46,398 nucleotides of DNA from the NCBI GenBank assembly GCA_023229645.1, contig JALNYU010000028.1:1-46398 (forward strand). The letters are read 5' to 3'. The notes beneath the pieces were generated by a model that searched no databases, had not been told where the DNA came from, and worked only from the letters and a program-made list of their open reading frames with translations. A program made the position numbers and the translations under genes. Origin of the DNA: Nevskia sp. (GTDB taxonomy: Bacteria; Pseudomonadota; Gammaproteobacteria; Nevskiales; Nevskiaceae). Below are positions 7,265 through 15,427 of the stretch, piece by piece. Positions within the stretch are counted from its first letter, which is position 1, and every line of letters begins with the position of its first letter.

Positions 7265-10200
7265 ATGACGCCGGGCATGCTGGCTGCGATCAGCGCGATC
7301 TACGTTGCGAGTCTTTTCGGCGTCGCCTGGCTCGGCGACAGGGCGACCGCGCGGGGAGCGCGGTTCTTCGATCGGCCGGCTGTTTCTGGTGTCGTTTACT
7401 GCCTGACGCTGGCGGTTTACAACACAAGTTGGAGCTTCTACGGCTCCGTTGGTCGCGCCGCGCGGACAGGCTGGGGCTATCTGCCGATTTACCTCGCGCC
7501 GGTCCTTATACTCACGGTTGGCCGGCCGTTGCTGCGGCGCATCGTTGCAGCCGCTGATCGACAGGGGTCAACGTCGATCGCCGATTTTCTCGCCGCGCGA
7601 TACGGCGCGCGTCAGTCGGTAGCAGCGCTGGTGACAATTGGATCGCTCGCTGCCGTTCTGCCCTACATCGCGCTCCAACTAAAGGCAGTGGCCGGTAGCT
7701 TCGAGCGGCTGCAGACAGGGAGTCGAGGTGTTTACGGCGCGCCGGCCAGCATAGGCGTCATCCAGGACACCGCGTTCTGGGTGACGGTGGCTATCGCGAT
7801 GTTCATCGTGATGTTCGGGGTCCGTCACAGTCATCGCAGTGAGCGGCATCGCGGACTTATGATCGCAGTCGCATTCGATAGCATCGTAAAGCTCGTCGCC
7901 TTTTTAGCCGTGGCGACAGAAATTATCTCCGAAGTTTTCGGTCCCGGCTTGAGCGGCGTCGCCCGTGCTTTTGCCAGCCTTCCACCGGCGGTGGTCGTGC
8001 CTGATGTCCTGCAGCCGCTGTGGCTATCCAACACGCTGATCGCCGCACTATCGTTTCTATGCCTGCCGCACATGTTTCATGTGATGGCCGTCGAGCGGAA
8101 TCGGACCGGCGATCTCGCCTGGGGCGGACGGCTATTCCCGCTCTATCTCGTGCTACTCAGCCTGCTGATGTTGCCCGTGGCGGCGGCTGGAATTACGGTG
8201 TTGGGTAGTAGCGCGCAAGGCGACGGATTTATGATCGCGCTGCCGCTCGCCGCTGGCCGGCCCAGTGTGGCAGTACTCGCGTATATCGGCGGGCTCTCGG
8301 CTGCGACAGGCATGGTCATCGTCGCCACTGTTGCCCTGGCGACGATGCTGTGTAACGACGTCATTATGCCGGTGGTCTTGCAGGCCGGCCGCACCGACGC
8401 ACGGCTGCGCGACGCCGACGTCTCGGCATTGCTAATCACGGTCCGGCGCATTGCCGTGGGCGCGATCCTACTCCTTGCTTATGCGATGCATCGGGCGACC
8501 GCTGACTATCGCTTAACAGAAACCGGCTTGGTTTCATTCGTCGGCGTTGCCCAATTTGGCCCGGCGCTGATCGCCGGACTCTATTGGCGCCGTGCAACCG
8601 CGGCTGGCGCGGTCGCCGGAATTGCCGTGGGCCTGGCGATATGGGCTTGGCTGCTGCTCGGGCCGATCTCATTTCGGCCAGTGATCGGATCGGACCCGAT
8701 CAGCGTCACGACATTTGCTAGCCTAGCAGCCAATATCGCCCTATTTTGGTTGGTGTCGATTACTGCGACGCAAGAACTGGGCACCAAGTCCGTGGCAGAT
8801 TCTGCCGAACCGCTCAGTGGCGCGGAGTTGCGCGCACTCGCCGTCCGTTTCGTCGGCGCTGACGCTGCAAATACTGCATTTGCACGCGTTTCGTCCGCAC
8901 GCTTCGAGGAATCGCCACACACGCTGGCCGAGCTGACGCGCAATCTGCTCGCCGGCGCGATCGGCAGTTCATCGGCGCGGGTGGTAATGGCAGCGGCAGG
9001 CGATCGGGCCGCCCTAGGCAACGCGGACGCCCGCACGATATTAGATCAAGCGTCCGAAGCGCTGCGAATTAACCATCGTCTTCTGCGCACCGTGCTAGAC
9101 ACGATCCCGCAGGGCATCTGCATCTTCGACGCCGAGCAGCGCGTCGTTGCCTGGAACATCACCTTTCTACGGCTGCTCGACATTCCATCGGGCATTGTGT
9201 GCGTTGGCCTGCCGCTGGCAGATCTCCTTATATTCAATCTGTCCCGTGCACGCTATGCCGGCAGCGACCCTCGCCTATTGCTGGCGCCCAATGCATTCGA
9301 AGCTGAACAATGGCCATATGTCTACGAGCGTGAAAGGCCGGACGGCGCGGTGATCGAAATCGCGTTTGATCGGCTGCCAGATGGCGGCCTCGTATCGACT
9401 TACAGCGATGTGACTGAGCGTCATCGCACTGCGGCTGCGTTACGCGTAACCAATGACGAATTGGAGGTGCGCGTGCGCGAACGAACCGAAGCGCTGGCCC
9501 GGGCAACGGCCGCCGCCGAGGCGGCCAACCTCGCCAAGACGCGATTTCTTGCTGCCGCTGGCCACGATCTCCTTCAGCCCATCAATGCCGCCCGCCTTTT
9601 CCTGGCAACAGTCGAACATCAAGCCAAGCTGGGAAAGGCAGCGGTTGCGGCGGTGGCGAGTGCTGCCACCGCCATCCATTCGACCGAAGCGATGATTCAC
9701 GGCCTATCTGAACTCTCAGCGCTCGACACCGGCGGCATGCAGGCTGCCATCACCTCGATCGACCTGCCCAGCTTGCTGGGCTCACTCGCCTCAGAGATGA
9801 ATGTGATTGCGGGCGAAGCCAACGTGGTGCTGGATGTCTCCGTCCATCCGGCAACGGTGTGCGGCGATCCTGCACTATTGCGACGTATCGTCCAGAACTA
9901 TCTCGTCAACGCCCTGCGTCATGCTGGGGCAAAGCGAGTACTGCTTCGCAGCCGCGCCCGCGGGCCGTGCGTTGAAATTCAAGTCTGGGATGACGGTTGC
10001 GGCATACCACGTTCGATGCGCACCGCGATCTTTGACGAATTCCACCGCGGTGGCCGCCCGTCTGGCGCCGGTATGGGACTCGGGTTGGCGATTGTGCGTC
10101 GAATCGGCGCCATGCTTGGTCATACGACTGGCGTGTTCTCGCGGCTCAATCGCGGCTCCTGTTTCTACGTTCGAGTGCCGGTAAGTGCCAGAAATGGCAT

Positions 10201-10573
10201 TGCCGCACCAGAACACGCCGTCTCGCACGGCGAACTTCGCTCCCTGCGAGTTTTGTGCGTAGACGACAACTCACAGGTTTTGGCTGCACTTAGTGGGCTA
10301 CTCACGCAGTGGGGCCAAGTTGTTGAAATTCAGCCGGGCGCGGTGCCGCCGCAAGCAATGGTGCTCGACTACCATCTCGGAGACGGCCTGACCGGGGTTG
10401 ACCTGTTTGATCGGCTGTCGGCGCTGTGGGGGCGCCAAGTACCTACCCTCCTCGCTACGGCGGACCGTTCCACCGAGGTGCGCGAGCAAGCCGCCGCGCG
10501 CGGCATTGGCATCGTACATAAACCCATTCACCCTGATGCCTTACGTGCGTTTTTGGTCAAGGCGGCGACATGA
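7265..10573 (+). CDS. crbS: Hybrid sensor histidine kinase with Na+/solute symporter domain (CrbS-like)
   Basis: The protein has 1102 residues from the ATG at 7265, chosen because GGGGAGGAG lies just upstream; a longer frame to 7184 has no such site. Residues ~1-490 form an SSS/PutP-like multi-span symporter domain. A PAS-like region follows at ~600-715 (NGI/CIFDAEQRVVAWN type), then a coiled linker and the HisKA box with His767 (AAGHDLLQPINAARLF). The HATPase has DDGCGIP at ~908-914 and GMGLGLAIVRR at ~937. A C-terminal receiver carries Asp1035 (VLDYHLGDG). This order matches CrbS, which with CrbR drives acetyl-CoA synthetase in the acetate switch of gammaproteobacteria. It overlaps crbR by ATGA. 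The symporter domain may sense or import a small acid; the ligand is unknown here. Confidence 0.85.
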   Translation: MTPGMLAAISAIYVASLFGVAWLGDRATARGARFFDRPAVSGVVYCLTLAVYNTSWSFYGSVGRAARTGWGYLPIYLAPVLILTVGRPLLRRIVAAADRQGSTSIADFLAARYGARQSVAALVTIGSLAAVLPYIALQLKAVAGSFERLQTGSRGVYGAPASIGVIQDTAFWVTVAIAMFIVMFGVRHSHRSERHRGLMIAVAFDSIVKLVAFLAVATEIISEVFGPGLSGVARAFASLPPAVVVPDVLQPLWLSNTLIAALSFLCLPHMFHVMAVERNRTGDLAWGGRLFPLYLVLLSLLMLPVAAAGITVLGSSAQGDGFMIALPLAAGRPSVAVLAYIGGLSAATGMVIVATVALATMLCNDVIMPVVLQAGRTDARLRDADVSALLITVRRIAVGAILLLAYAMHRATADYRLTETGLVSFVGVAQFGPALIAGLYWRRATAAGAVAGIAVGLAIWAWLLLGPISFRPVIGSDPISVTTFASLAANIALFWLVSITATQELGTKSVADSAEPLSGAELRALAVRFVGADAANTAFARVSSARFEESPHTLAELTRNLLAGAIGSSSARVVMAAAGDRAALGNADARTILDQASEALRINHRLLRTVLDTIPQGICIFDAEQRVVAWNITFLRLLDIPSGIVCVGLPLADLLIFNLSRARYAGSDPRLLLAPNAFEAEQWPYVYERERPDGAVIEIAFDRLPDGGLVSTYSDVTERHRTAAALRVTNDELEVRVRERTEALARATAAAEAANLAKTRFLAAAGHDLLQPINAARLFLATVEHQAKLGKAAVAAVASAATAIHSTEAMIHGLSELSALDTGGMQAAITSIDLPSLLGSLASEMNVIAGEANVVLDVSVHPATVCGDPALLRRIVQNYLVNALRHAGAKRVLLRSRARGPCVEIQVWDDGCGIPRSMRTAIFDEFHRGGRPSGAGMGLGLAIVRRIGAMLGHTTGVFSRLNRGSCFYVRVPVSARNGIAAPEHAVSHGELRSLRVLCVDDNSQVLAALSGLLTQWGQVVEIQPGAVPPQAMVLDYHLGDGLTGVDLFDRLSALWGRQVPTLLATADRSTEVREQAAARGIGIVHKPIHPDALRAFLVKAAT

Positions 10574-11199
10574 CCTCGCCGTTGATCCTTGTTGCCGATG
10601 ATCACCCGCTGTTTCGCGATGCCGTTGCCGTAGGCATGGCAGCACACCTACCCGACTGCCGCTTCGAAACGGCGGCGACCTTGGCTGAGGCGCTCACCTT
10701 GCTGCAGGAACGAACGCCAGCCCTGCTGCTGCTTGATCTCGACATGCCCGGCGCTGAAGGTTTGAGTGGGCTGGTCGACGTTCGCGCCGCGGCACCTGCG
10801 GTGTCGGTTGCGATCTTGTCAGCGACGATCGTGCCGGCTGTCGTCGCCAATGCCATCGCCCTGGGCGCGCGCGGCTACCTGCATAAGTCTCTCGATATAA
10901 CCGAAATGATACGCGCGATACGCGGGCTGCTCGCCGGCGCCCTCTGGCTGCCGCCTCAACTCGACGGTGTTCCGCTCGCAAGCCATTCGACGGCCACGAA
11001 ACTCGCGATGCTGTCCCCCCAGCAGCTCAGAATTTTGCGTATGGTCACGTCTGGTCTTTTAAACAAACAGATCGCCGCCGAGCTTGGCATTGGTGAGCAG
11101 ACTGTTAAAGATCATATAACGATGATTCTGCGCAAGATGGGCGTTACCACACGTACGCAAGCCGCAGTCGAGGCTGAACGTGCATTCTTTGCCCGTTGA
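10570..11199 (+). CDS. crbR: NarL/LuxR-family response regulator (CrbR-like)
   Basis: The 209-residue protein has an N-terminal receiver with acidic pocket ADDHPLFRD, phosphoacceptor Asp56 in LLLDLDMPG and a switch lysine in GYLHKS. The C-terminal LuxR-type HTH starts near LSPQQLRILRMVTSGLLNKQ and continues IAAELGIGEQTVKDH. It overlaps the hybrid kinase gene as ATGA, so kinase and regulator are made together. In known CrbS/CrbR pairs this protein activates acs. Here the adjacent candidate target is cstA, transcribed divergently; regulation of cstA is inferred. Confidence 0.85.
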   Translation: MTSPLILVADDHPLFRDAVAVGMAAHLPDCRFETAATLAEALTLLQERTPALLLLDLDMPGAEGLSGLVDVRAAAPAVSVAILSATIVPAVVANAIALGARGYLHKSLDITEMIRAIRGLLAGALWLPPQLDGVPLASHSTATKLAMLSPQQLRILRMVTSGLLNKQIAAELGIGEQTVKDHITMILRKMGVTTRTQAAVEAERAFFAR

Positions 11200-11309
11200 G
11201 ACGCAACGGAAGACTGGCCGTCGCCGCGCGCGCAATCGCTTCGAAACACGGCGCTGCGTGCCCAAGCGTACAGACGGTCATCGTGGCCGCGGGCATTTTG
11301 ATCGTCGGT

Positions 11310-11328
11310 GCGCCTAGCCTACAGGCGC
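11310..11328. promoter_or_regulatory. Short inverted repeat before catalase
   Basis: GCGCCT (11310-11315) and AGGCGC (11323-11328) form a 6-bp stem with a 7-nt loop, about 22 nt before the likely catalase start. It could be an operator or a short leader hairpin. It has no T-run, and I cannot tie it to a known regulator. Confidence 0.2.
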
Positions 11329-11350
11329 TGTGTCGATTCAGGAGCCACCC

Positions 11351-12832
11351 TTGAACAAATGTCCCATCATGACCACGGCGGCCGGCACGCCGATCGGCGA
11401 TAACCAGAACTCTGAAACGGCCGGATCGCGCGGCCCGGTGCTGATGCAGGACTATCAGCTGATGGAGAAGATGGCTCACTTTAATCGTGAGCGGGTTCCA
11501 GAACGGGTGGTCCACGCCAAGGGCGCAGGTGCGCATGGGCGGCTGACGATCACGCACGACCTCGCCCGCTATACGCGCGCCAAGCTGTTTGCCAAGGCGG
11601 GGAATACTTGCGAGATGTTTGCGCGCTTTTCCACCGTCGCCGGTGAATCGGGATCGGCCGACACGGCCCGCGATCCACGGGGTTTTTCGCTCAAGTTTTA
11701 CACCGAGGAAGGCAACTGGGATCTGGTTGGCAACAACACGCCGGTGTTCTTCGTCCGTGACGCGCTAAAGTTCAGCGACTTCATCCATTCGCAGAAGCGT
11801 GACCCAGCAACCGGCCTGCGCGACAACACCACGCAGTGGGATTTCTGGAGCTTGTCGCCTGAGTCGTTGCACCAAGTCACCACACTGTTTTCTGATCGCG
11901 GTATCCCGGCGACTCTGCGCCACATGAATGGCTATTCCAGCCACACGTATAGTCTGTGGAATGCACACGGCGCTCGACATTGGGTGAAATGGCACTTTAA
12001 GACCTTACAAGGCAATAAAACGCTGACAAATGAAGAAGCAGCGCGCATTGCTGGCAGCGATCTCGATTACCACCGGCGCGACTTGCACGATGCGATTGCA
12101 CGCGGTGATTATCCGAAGTGGAAGGTACAGATTCAGTTGATGCCAGAGTTGGACGCCGACAGCTATCGGATTCATCCATTTGATCTGACCAAGGTCTGGC
12201 CGCACAAGGATTACCCGCTCATCGAAGTCGGCGAATTTGAGCTCAACCGGAATCCTCAGAACTATTTTGCCGAGGTTGAGCAGGCTGCTTTCGAGCCCGG
12301 CAACATGCCACCCGGCATGGGCGCGTCGCCGGACAAAATGCTGCAAGCACGCCTGCTTTCCTATCCGGATGCCCATCGTTACCGCATTGGCATCAACTAC
12401 GCCGCGCTGCCCATCAACAAGCCGCATTGTCCGGTCAACACGTATCACCGTGATGGTCAGACCCGCTTCGATGACAACGGTGGCGGCCGCGCTAACTATG
12501 AGCCCAACAGCTTCGACGGCCCTGCAGAAGACGCCGCTATTCGCGAGCCGCCGCTGAAGCTGCACGGTGATACCGGCCGCTACGCAATGCGTGATGAGAT
12601 CGCCGGTGACGACGACTATAGTCAGGCGGGCGACTTGTATCGGCTGATGAGCGCCGAGCAGAAAACGCAACTCATCGGCAACCTCGTTACGCCATTGAAA
12701 ACGGTGCCGCGCTTCATCCAGGTTCGCCAACTTAGGCACTTCTTCAAGGCCGATCCGGATTACGGCGCACGTGTTGCAGCCGGGCTGGGCATTCCCATAA
12801 ACGAAGTCGATTGCCGTAAGGCAAGCGCATGA
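11351..12832 (+). CDS. katA: Monofunctional haem catalase (small-subunit, clade 3 type)
   Basis: The protein has 493 residues when read from the TTG at 11351, which has AGGAG 7 nt upstream; ATG at 11369 and GTG at 11330 are alternatives. It dismutates hydrogen peroxide. The distal haem histidine is in VVHAKGAGAHG (about residue 55). RFSTVAGESGSADTARDPRG and GNNTPVFF (distal Asn) follow, and the proximal tyrosine is in LLSYPDAHRYR (about residue 338). Length fits small-subunit catalases. The stop overlaps the start of a 65-residue metal-binding peptide as ATGA, an unusual pairing. The region is likely part of an oxidative-stress group with the flavin reductase-like gene downstream. Confidence 0.95.
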   Translation: MNKCPIMTTAAGTPIGDNQNSETAGSRGPVLMQDYQLMEKMAHFNRERVPERVVHAKGAGAHGRLTITHDLARYTRAKLFAKAGNTCEMFARFSTVAGESGSADTARDPRGFSLKFYTEEGNWDLVGNNTPVFFVRDALKFSDFIHSQKRDPATGLRDNTTQWDFWSLSPESLHQVTTLFSDRGIPATLRHMNGYSSHTYSLWNAHGARHWVKWHFKTLQGNKTLTNEEAARIAGSDLDYHRRDLHDAIARGDYPKWKVQIQLMPELDADSYRIHPFDLTKVWPHKDYPLIEVGEFELNRNPQNYFAEVEQAAFEPGNMPPGMGASPDKMLQARLLSYPDAHRYRIGINYAALPINKPHCPVNTYHRDGQTRFDDNGGGRANYEPNSFDGPAEDAAIREPPLKLHGDTGRYAMRDEIAGDDDYSQAGDLYRLMSAEQKTQLIGNLVTPLKTVPRFIQVRQLRHFFKADPDYGARVAAGLGIPINEVDCRKASA

Positions 12833-13026
12833 TCGCCGCGATAACACGCGTACCGCCGCGGTGGTCGTCTGCGGCGGCTGCAACGTCGGCAGCAACGCAA
12901 TTCGTTTGTCCCATGCACGGCCAAATTGTGCGTGATGTGCCCGGCATTTGTTCGATCTGCGGCATGGCGCTGGAGCCGCGCGTTGCTGCCGCCGCCGAGG
13001 CCGCCAATACCGCCGTGCGGTCATGA
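12829..13026 (+). CDS. Stand-alone heavy-metal-binding-domain mini-protein
   Basis: The 65-residue protein starts in the ATGA overlap with the catalase stop. Residues ~25-50 read FVCPMHGQIVRDVPGICSIC followed by GMALEPR. This is the heavy-metal-binding (HMBD) motif 'CPMHP.v....PG.CP.CGM.L.P' normally found at the N terminus of copper P-type ATPases and in CusB-like proteins; the ATPase gene at 38406 carries the same module. Flanking sequence is Ala/Arg-rich and low-complexity. Three cysteines plus Met and His could bind Cu or another soft metal. Coupling to catalase suggests metal scavenging under peroxide stress, which is inference. Confidence 0.7.
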   Translation: MIAAITRVPPRWSSAAAATSAATQFVCPMHGQIVRDVPGICSICGMALEPRVAAAAEAANTAVRS

Positions 13027-13104
13027 TTGGTTGGATACGTGACCGCTTGCGGCCGTGCACGACAGTAAGCAACGTCAGCGTTCTGCGGCTGCGGCGCTGA
13101 CGCA

Positions 13105-13653
13105 ATGACTGGCATTGTCGGTAAGCGCGCATTGCCGCTGGCAAAAGTCTATGGCTTGCTCGAACCCGGTCCCGTCGTGCTGCTCACTACGGCGGACCGG
13201 GGCGCGAGCGATGTTATGACGATGTCTTGGCACACGATGATGGAATTCGAACCGCCGCTGATCGGCTGTGTAGTTAGCGAAGGCGATTTCAGCTTTATCG
13301 CGCTCAAAAAAACGCGGCAATGTGCGATCAATATTCCGACCGTCGAACTGGCATCGCAAGTCGTCGGCTGCGGCAATACTTCCGGTCCTGCTGTGGATAA
13401 GTTTGCGACGTTCGGTCTTACCCGTTTGCCGGCGGTATTGGTTGCGGCACCGCTGATTCGCGAGTGCTATGCAAACCTTGAATGCAAGGTGGTCGATATG
13501 CGACTACGGAACCGCTATAACTTCTTCGTGCTTGAAGTAGTTAAGGCTTGGGTCAACCCGGCGTGCAAAACGCCACGTACTCTCCATCATCGCGGCAACG
13601 GCGTTTTTATGGTGGCCGGCGAAGTGATCACGCTGCCATCAAAAATGAAGTAA
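13105..13653 (+). CDS. Flavin reductase-like FMN-binding domain protein
   Basis: The 182-residue protein matches the flavin reductase-like split-barrel fold: PVVLLTTADRGASDVMTMSW near residues 23-42, then EPPLIGCVVSEGDFSF and the closing region ECYANLECKVVD. Members bind FMN and reduce flavins, or act as flavoredoxin-like electron carriers. There is no partner oxygenase next to it, so the electron acceptor is unknown. It begins 78 bp after the mini-protein and may share its transcript. The gap contains GCGGTCA/TGACCGC arms (13017-13046) that might form a weak hairpin. Confidence 0.85.
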   Translation: MTGIVGKRALPLAKVYGLLEPGPVVLLTTADRGASDVMTMSWHTMMEFEPPLIGCVVSEGDFSFIALKKTRQCAINIPTVELASQVVGCGNTSGPAVDKFATFGLTRLPAVLVAAPLIRECYANLECKVVDMRLRNRYNFFVLEVVKAWVNPACKTPRTLHHRGNGVFMVAGEVITLPSKMK

Positions 13654-14011
13654 GCGGGCCTGCACGTCGGTGCTACACCGGCCGTCAGATATTTTGGAAA
13701 AGCCGATCGCATTCCACCAGATCACGCACTGATCGGCATCCCACCGGCGCTCCAATACACATCGAAAAAAATAGATAAACATTGATTTATATACAAAACT
13801 GTCGGTTCTAAAAACGTTGCGGCATGAATCCATAGAACGCTGCTTTTCTCCTCAGCCCCGTTCGGCAACGAACAGACCCGCAGGCGATGCACGCGCATTC
13901 TTCAATTCCTGCTTCATCGGTACGCCGTATCGGCGTGGTCGCCTTGCCTACGACGGCCCGTCATTTCAATGGCAGTTGCCGATTGATCGACCTCAGAAAG
14001 GAGAAATCCCG
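13654..14011. other. Intergenic region before first PRC-barrel gene
   Basis: The 358 bp hold no convincing gene. An AT-rich patch at 13764-13800 (runs of A and TTGATTTATATACAAAA) stands out from the surrounding GC-rich DNA and is the likely promoter area for the PRC-barrel gene. A strong AAAGGAG lies at 13998-14004, just before the ATG at 14012. Confidence 0.35.
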
Positions 14012-14851
14012 ATGTTACGCAGCATGAAAGATCTGGAAAACTATGCAATTGGCGCCAAGGACGGCAGTATTGGCCACGTCAAAGATTTCTTTTTCGATGA
14101 CGAGGCGTGGGTAATCCGCTATCTCGTGGTTGAGACCGGAACTTGGCTATCCAGCCGGAAAGTTCTGATATCACCAATTGCGATCCACGCCCCGAATTGG
14201 ACAGAGAAACTTCTGCCCGTTTCAATCACTCGCGACCAAGTCAAGAACAGCCCTGATATCGATACCGATAAACCGGTCTCACGGCAGCATGAAACGACCT
14301 ACCTCGGCTATTACGGCTATCCCTATTACTGGGGCGGGGCCGGACTCTGGGCCAGTGGCGCGTATCCCTACGCGATGTTTCCGGGCTACGTCGGCAACGG
14401 CGAAGGCCGTAAAGAAGCGCAGGCCGCGAACCTGGCTTACGTAAAGGCCGAACGCGCCACCCACGGGAATGACGATCCGCATCTGCGTAGCTGCAAGGCA
14501 GTTGTTGGGTATCACATTCACGCAACGGATGGCGAAATCGGGCACGTCTCCGGCTTCCTCGTCGACGAACACACCTGGGCAATTCGATACGTGATCATTG
14601 ACACCAGTAATTGGTGGGTCGGTCATCAGGTTCTGATTTCCCCCGAGTGGATTGATAGCGTGAGCTGGACCAAACAAACTGTCTCGATTGACCTGAGCCG
14701 ACAATCGGTAAAAGACGCACCAGTTTACGACGCTACAAAGCAGCTGAATCGTGATCACGAGCGCGGGCTTTATCACCATTACGAGCGCTCAGGATATTGG
14801 TCCAACGACACGGCAAATGAGCCTGACCGGCTTGAGGCCTATCCGCTATAG
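14012..14851 (+). CDS. Double PRC-barrel domain protein, copy 1
   Basis: The protein has 279 residues from the ATG at 14012 (AAAGGAGAAATCCCG upstream); the open frame extends to 13817 without a ribosome site. Two PRC-barrel repeats are visible: residues ~1-75 (MLRSMKDLENYAIGAKDGSI, then HVKDFFFDDEAWVIRYLVVE) and ~160-240 (DGEIGHVSGFLVDEHTWAIR, then YVIIDTSNWW). They are joined by a Tyr/Gly-rich linker (YLGYYGYPYYWGGAG). PRC-barrels bind RNA, protein or membrane partners; the role of this two-domain, linker-bearing type is not established but it is common near stress genes. The protein at 35813 is a close paralogue with the same linker. It has no signal peptide, so it is probably cytoplasmic. 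Confidence 0.85.
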   Translation: MLRSMKDLENYAIGAKDGSIGHVKDFFFDDEAWVIRYLVVETGTWLSSRKVLISPIAIHAPNWTEKLLPVSITRDQVKNSPDIDTDKPVSRQHETTYLGYYGYPYYWGGAGLWASGAYPYAMFPGYVGNGEGRKEAQAANLAYVKAERATHGNDDPHLRSCKAVVGYHIHATDGEIGHVSGFLVDEHTWAIRYVIIDTSNWWVGHQVLISPEWIDSVSWTKQTVSIDLSRQSVKDAPVYDATKQLNRDHERGLYHHYERSGYWSNDTANEPDRLEAYPL

Positions 14852-14962
14852 CGCGATAGTCTCAGTGTGGTGGATTGGCCGAGCATGGGTCGAAAAGGCG
14901 GCCTCCACTTCACGTTTCTGCTCCAAACGCCAACTGGAGCGCTGCGCGGGTAATGTCGCGAG

Positions 14963-15168
14963 TTATTGATTCGGCCACAAAATAGTTGAACGAGGTGCTA
15001 CGCGGCAATTTGAGATCGCACTTTTTCGAGACGGCGTGAGTGATCGAATTAATAATAAAATTAAATTGCTTTGTTATTGATCCGGCCATTTCTCGCTTTC
15101 TCGGAAGTGCGGCATCCGGTTTGGCATTGCACTGTCTTTATTCAAGTGCTTAATGGCCGAATCAATAA
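14963..15168 (+). repeat. Interspersed palindromic repeat element, full copy
   Basis: The element is bounded by a perfect 15-bp inverted repeat: TTATTGATTCGGCCA (14963-14977) and TGGCCGAATCAATAA (15154-15168), 16 bp if G/C at 14962/15169 are counted. Two inner arms, TGATCGAATTAATAA (15041-15055) and TTATTGATCCGGCCA (15074-15088), divide it into two units of 93 and 95 bp, each flanked by inverted arms. It is non-coding. The segment from 14992 onward recurs at 38192-38365 with about seven substitutions and one 3-nt gap. A MITE- or REP-like non-autonomous element is the likely class. Confidence 0.85.
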
Positions 15169-15214
15169 CGTAACGAGACGCAGGAGGATGTTTTTCTCGA
15201 TGTTAAATGTCGAT

Positions 15215-15241
15215 AACTCGGCCCTGGCATGCGGCCGAGTT
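15215..15241 (+). promoter_or_regulatory. Strong hairpin in the gnd operon leader
   Basis: AACTCGGCC (15215-15223), 9-nt loop, GGCCGAGTT (15233-15241): a perfect 9-bp stem about 185 bp before gnd. Only three T residues close it, so it could be a terminator for upstream transcription or part of a leader structure. The rest of 15169-15427 shows no gene. An AGGAG precedes the gnd ATG. Confidence 0.45.
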
Positions 15242-15427
15242 TGACTATACGCCTGACATCTCGTGTCTCGGCGCGCATTCTACGAGCGGTGCTTTTACGG
15301 AATGAATGATCACGGCGGCAAGACGGTTTAAGCATTTGCGCGGTTCCGGTCAGGCGCAGTGGCTGGCGTTCACGCTGTATCAGGGATGGTGCGTCGCCGC
15401 CAACGCGGACTGGACAGGAGAAGATCG

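Noticed and set aside
13017..13046. GCGGTCA/TGACCGC arms after the HMBD mini-protein as a terminator
   Set aside because: The 7-bp stem has a 16-nt loop and no T-run, which is too weak to call.
12005..13144. 379-residue open frame antisense to catalase
   Set aside because: It mirrors the high-GC codon pattern of catalase on the other strand, has no family features, and also crosses the mini-protein gene.
13817..14011. Longer start of the first PRC-barrel protein
   Set aside because: The 65 extra residues have no match in the paralogue at 35813, and the strong AAAGGAG is placed for 14012.
15359..15427. Longer start of 6-phosphogluconate dehydrogenase
   Set aside because: The Rossmann motif must begin at the N terminus, and MQLGMIGLGRMG at 15428 satisfies this, with CAGGAG upstream.
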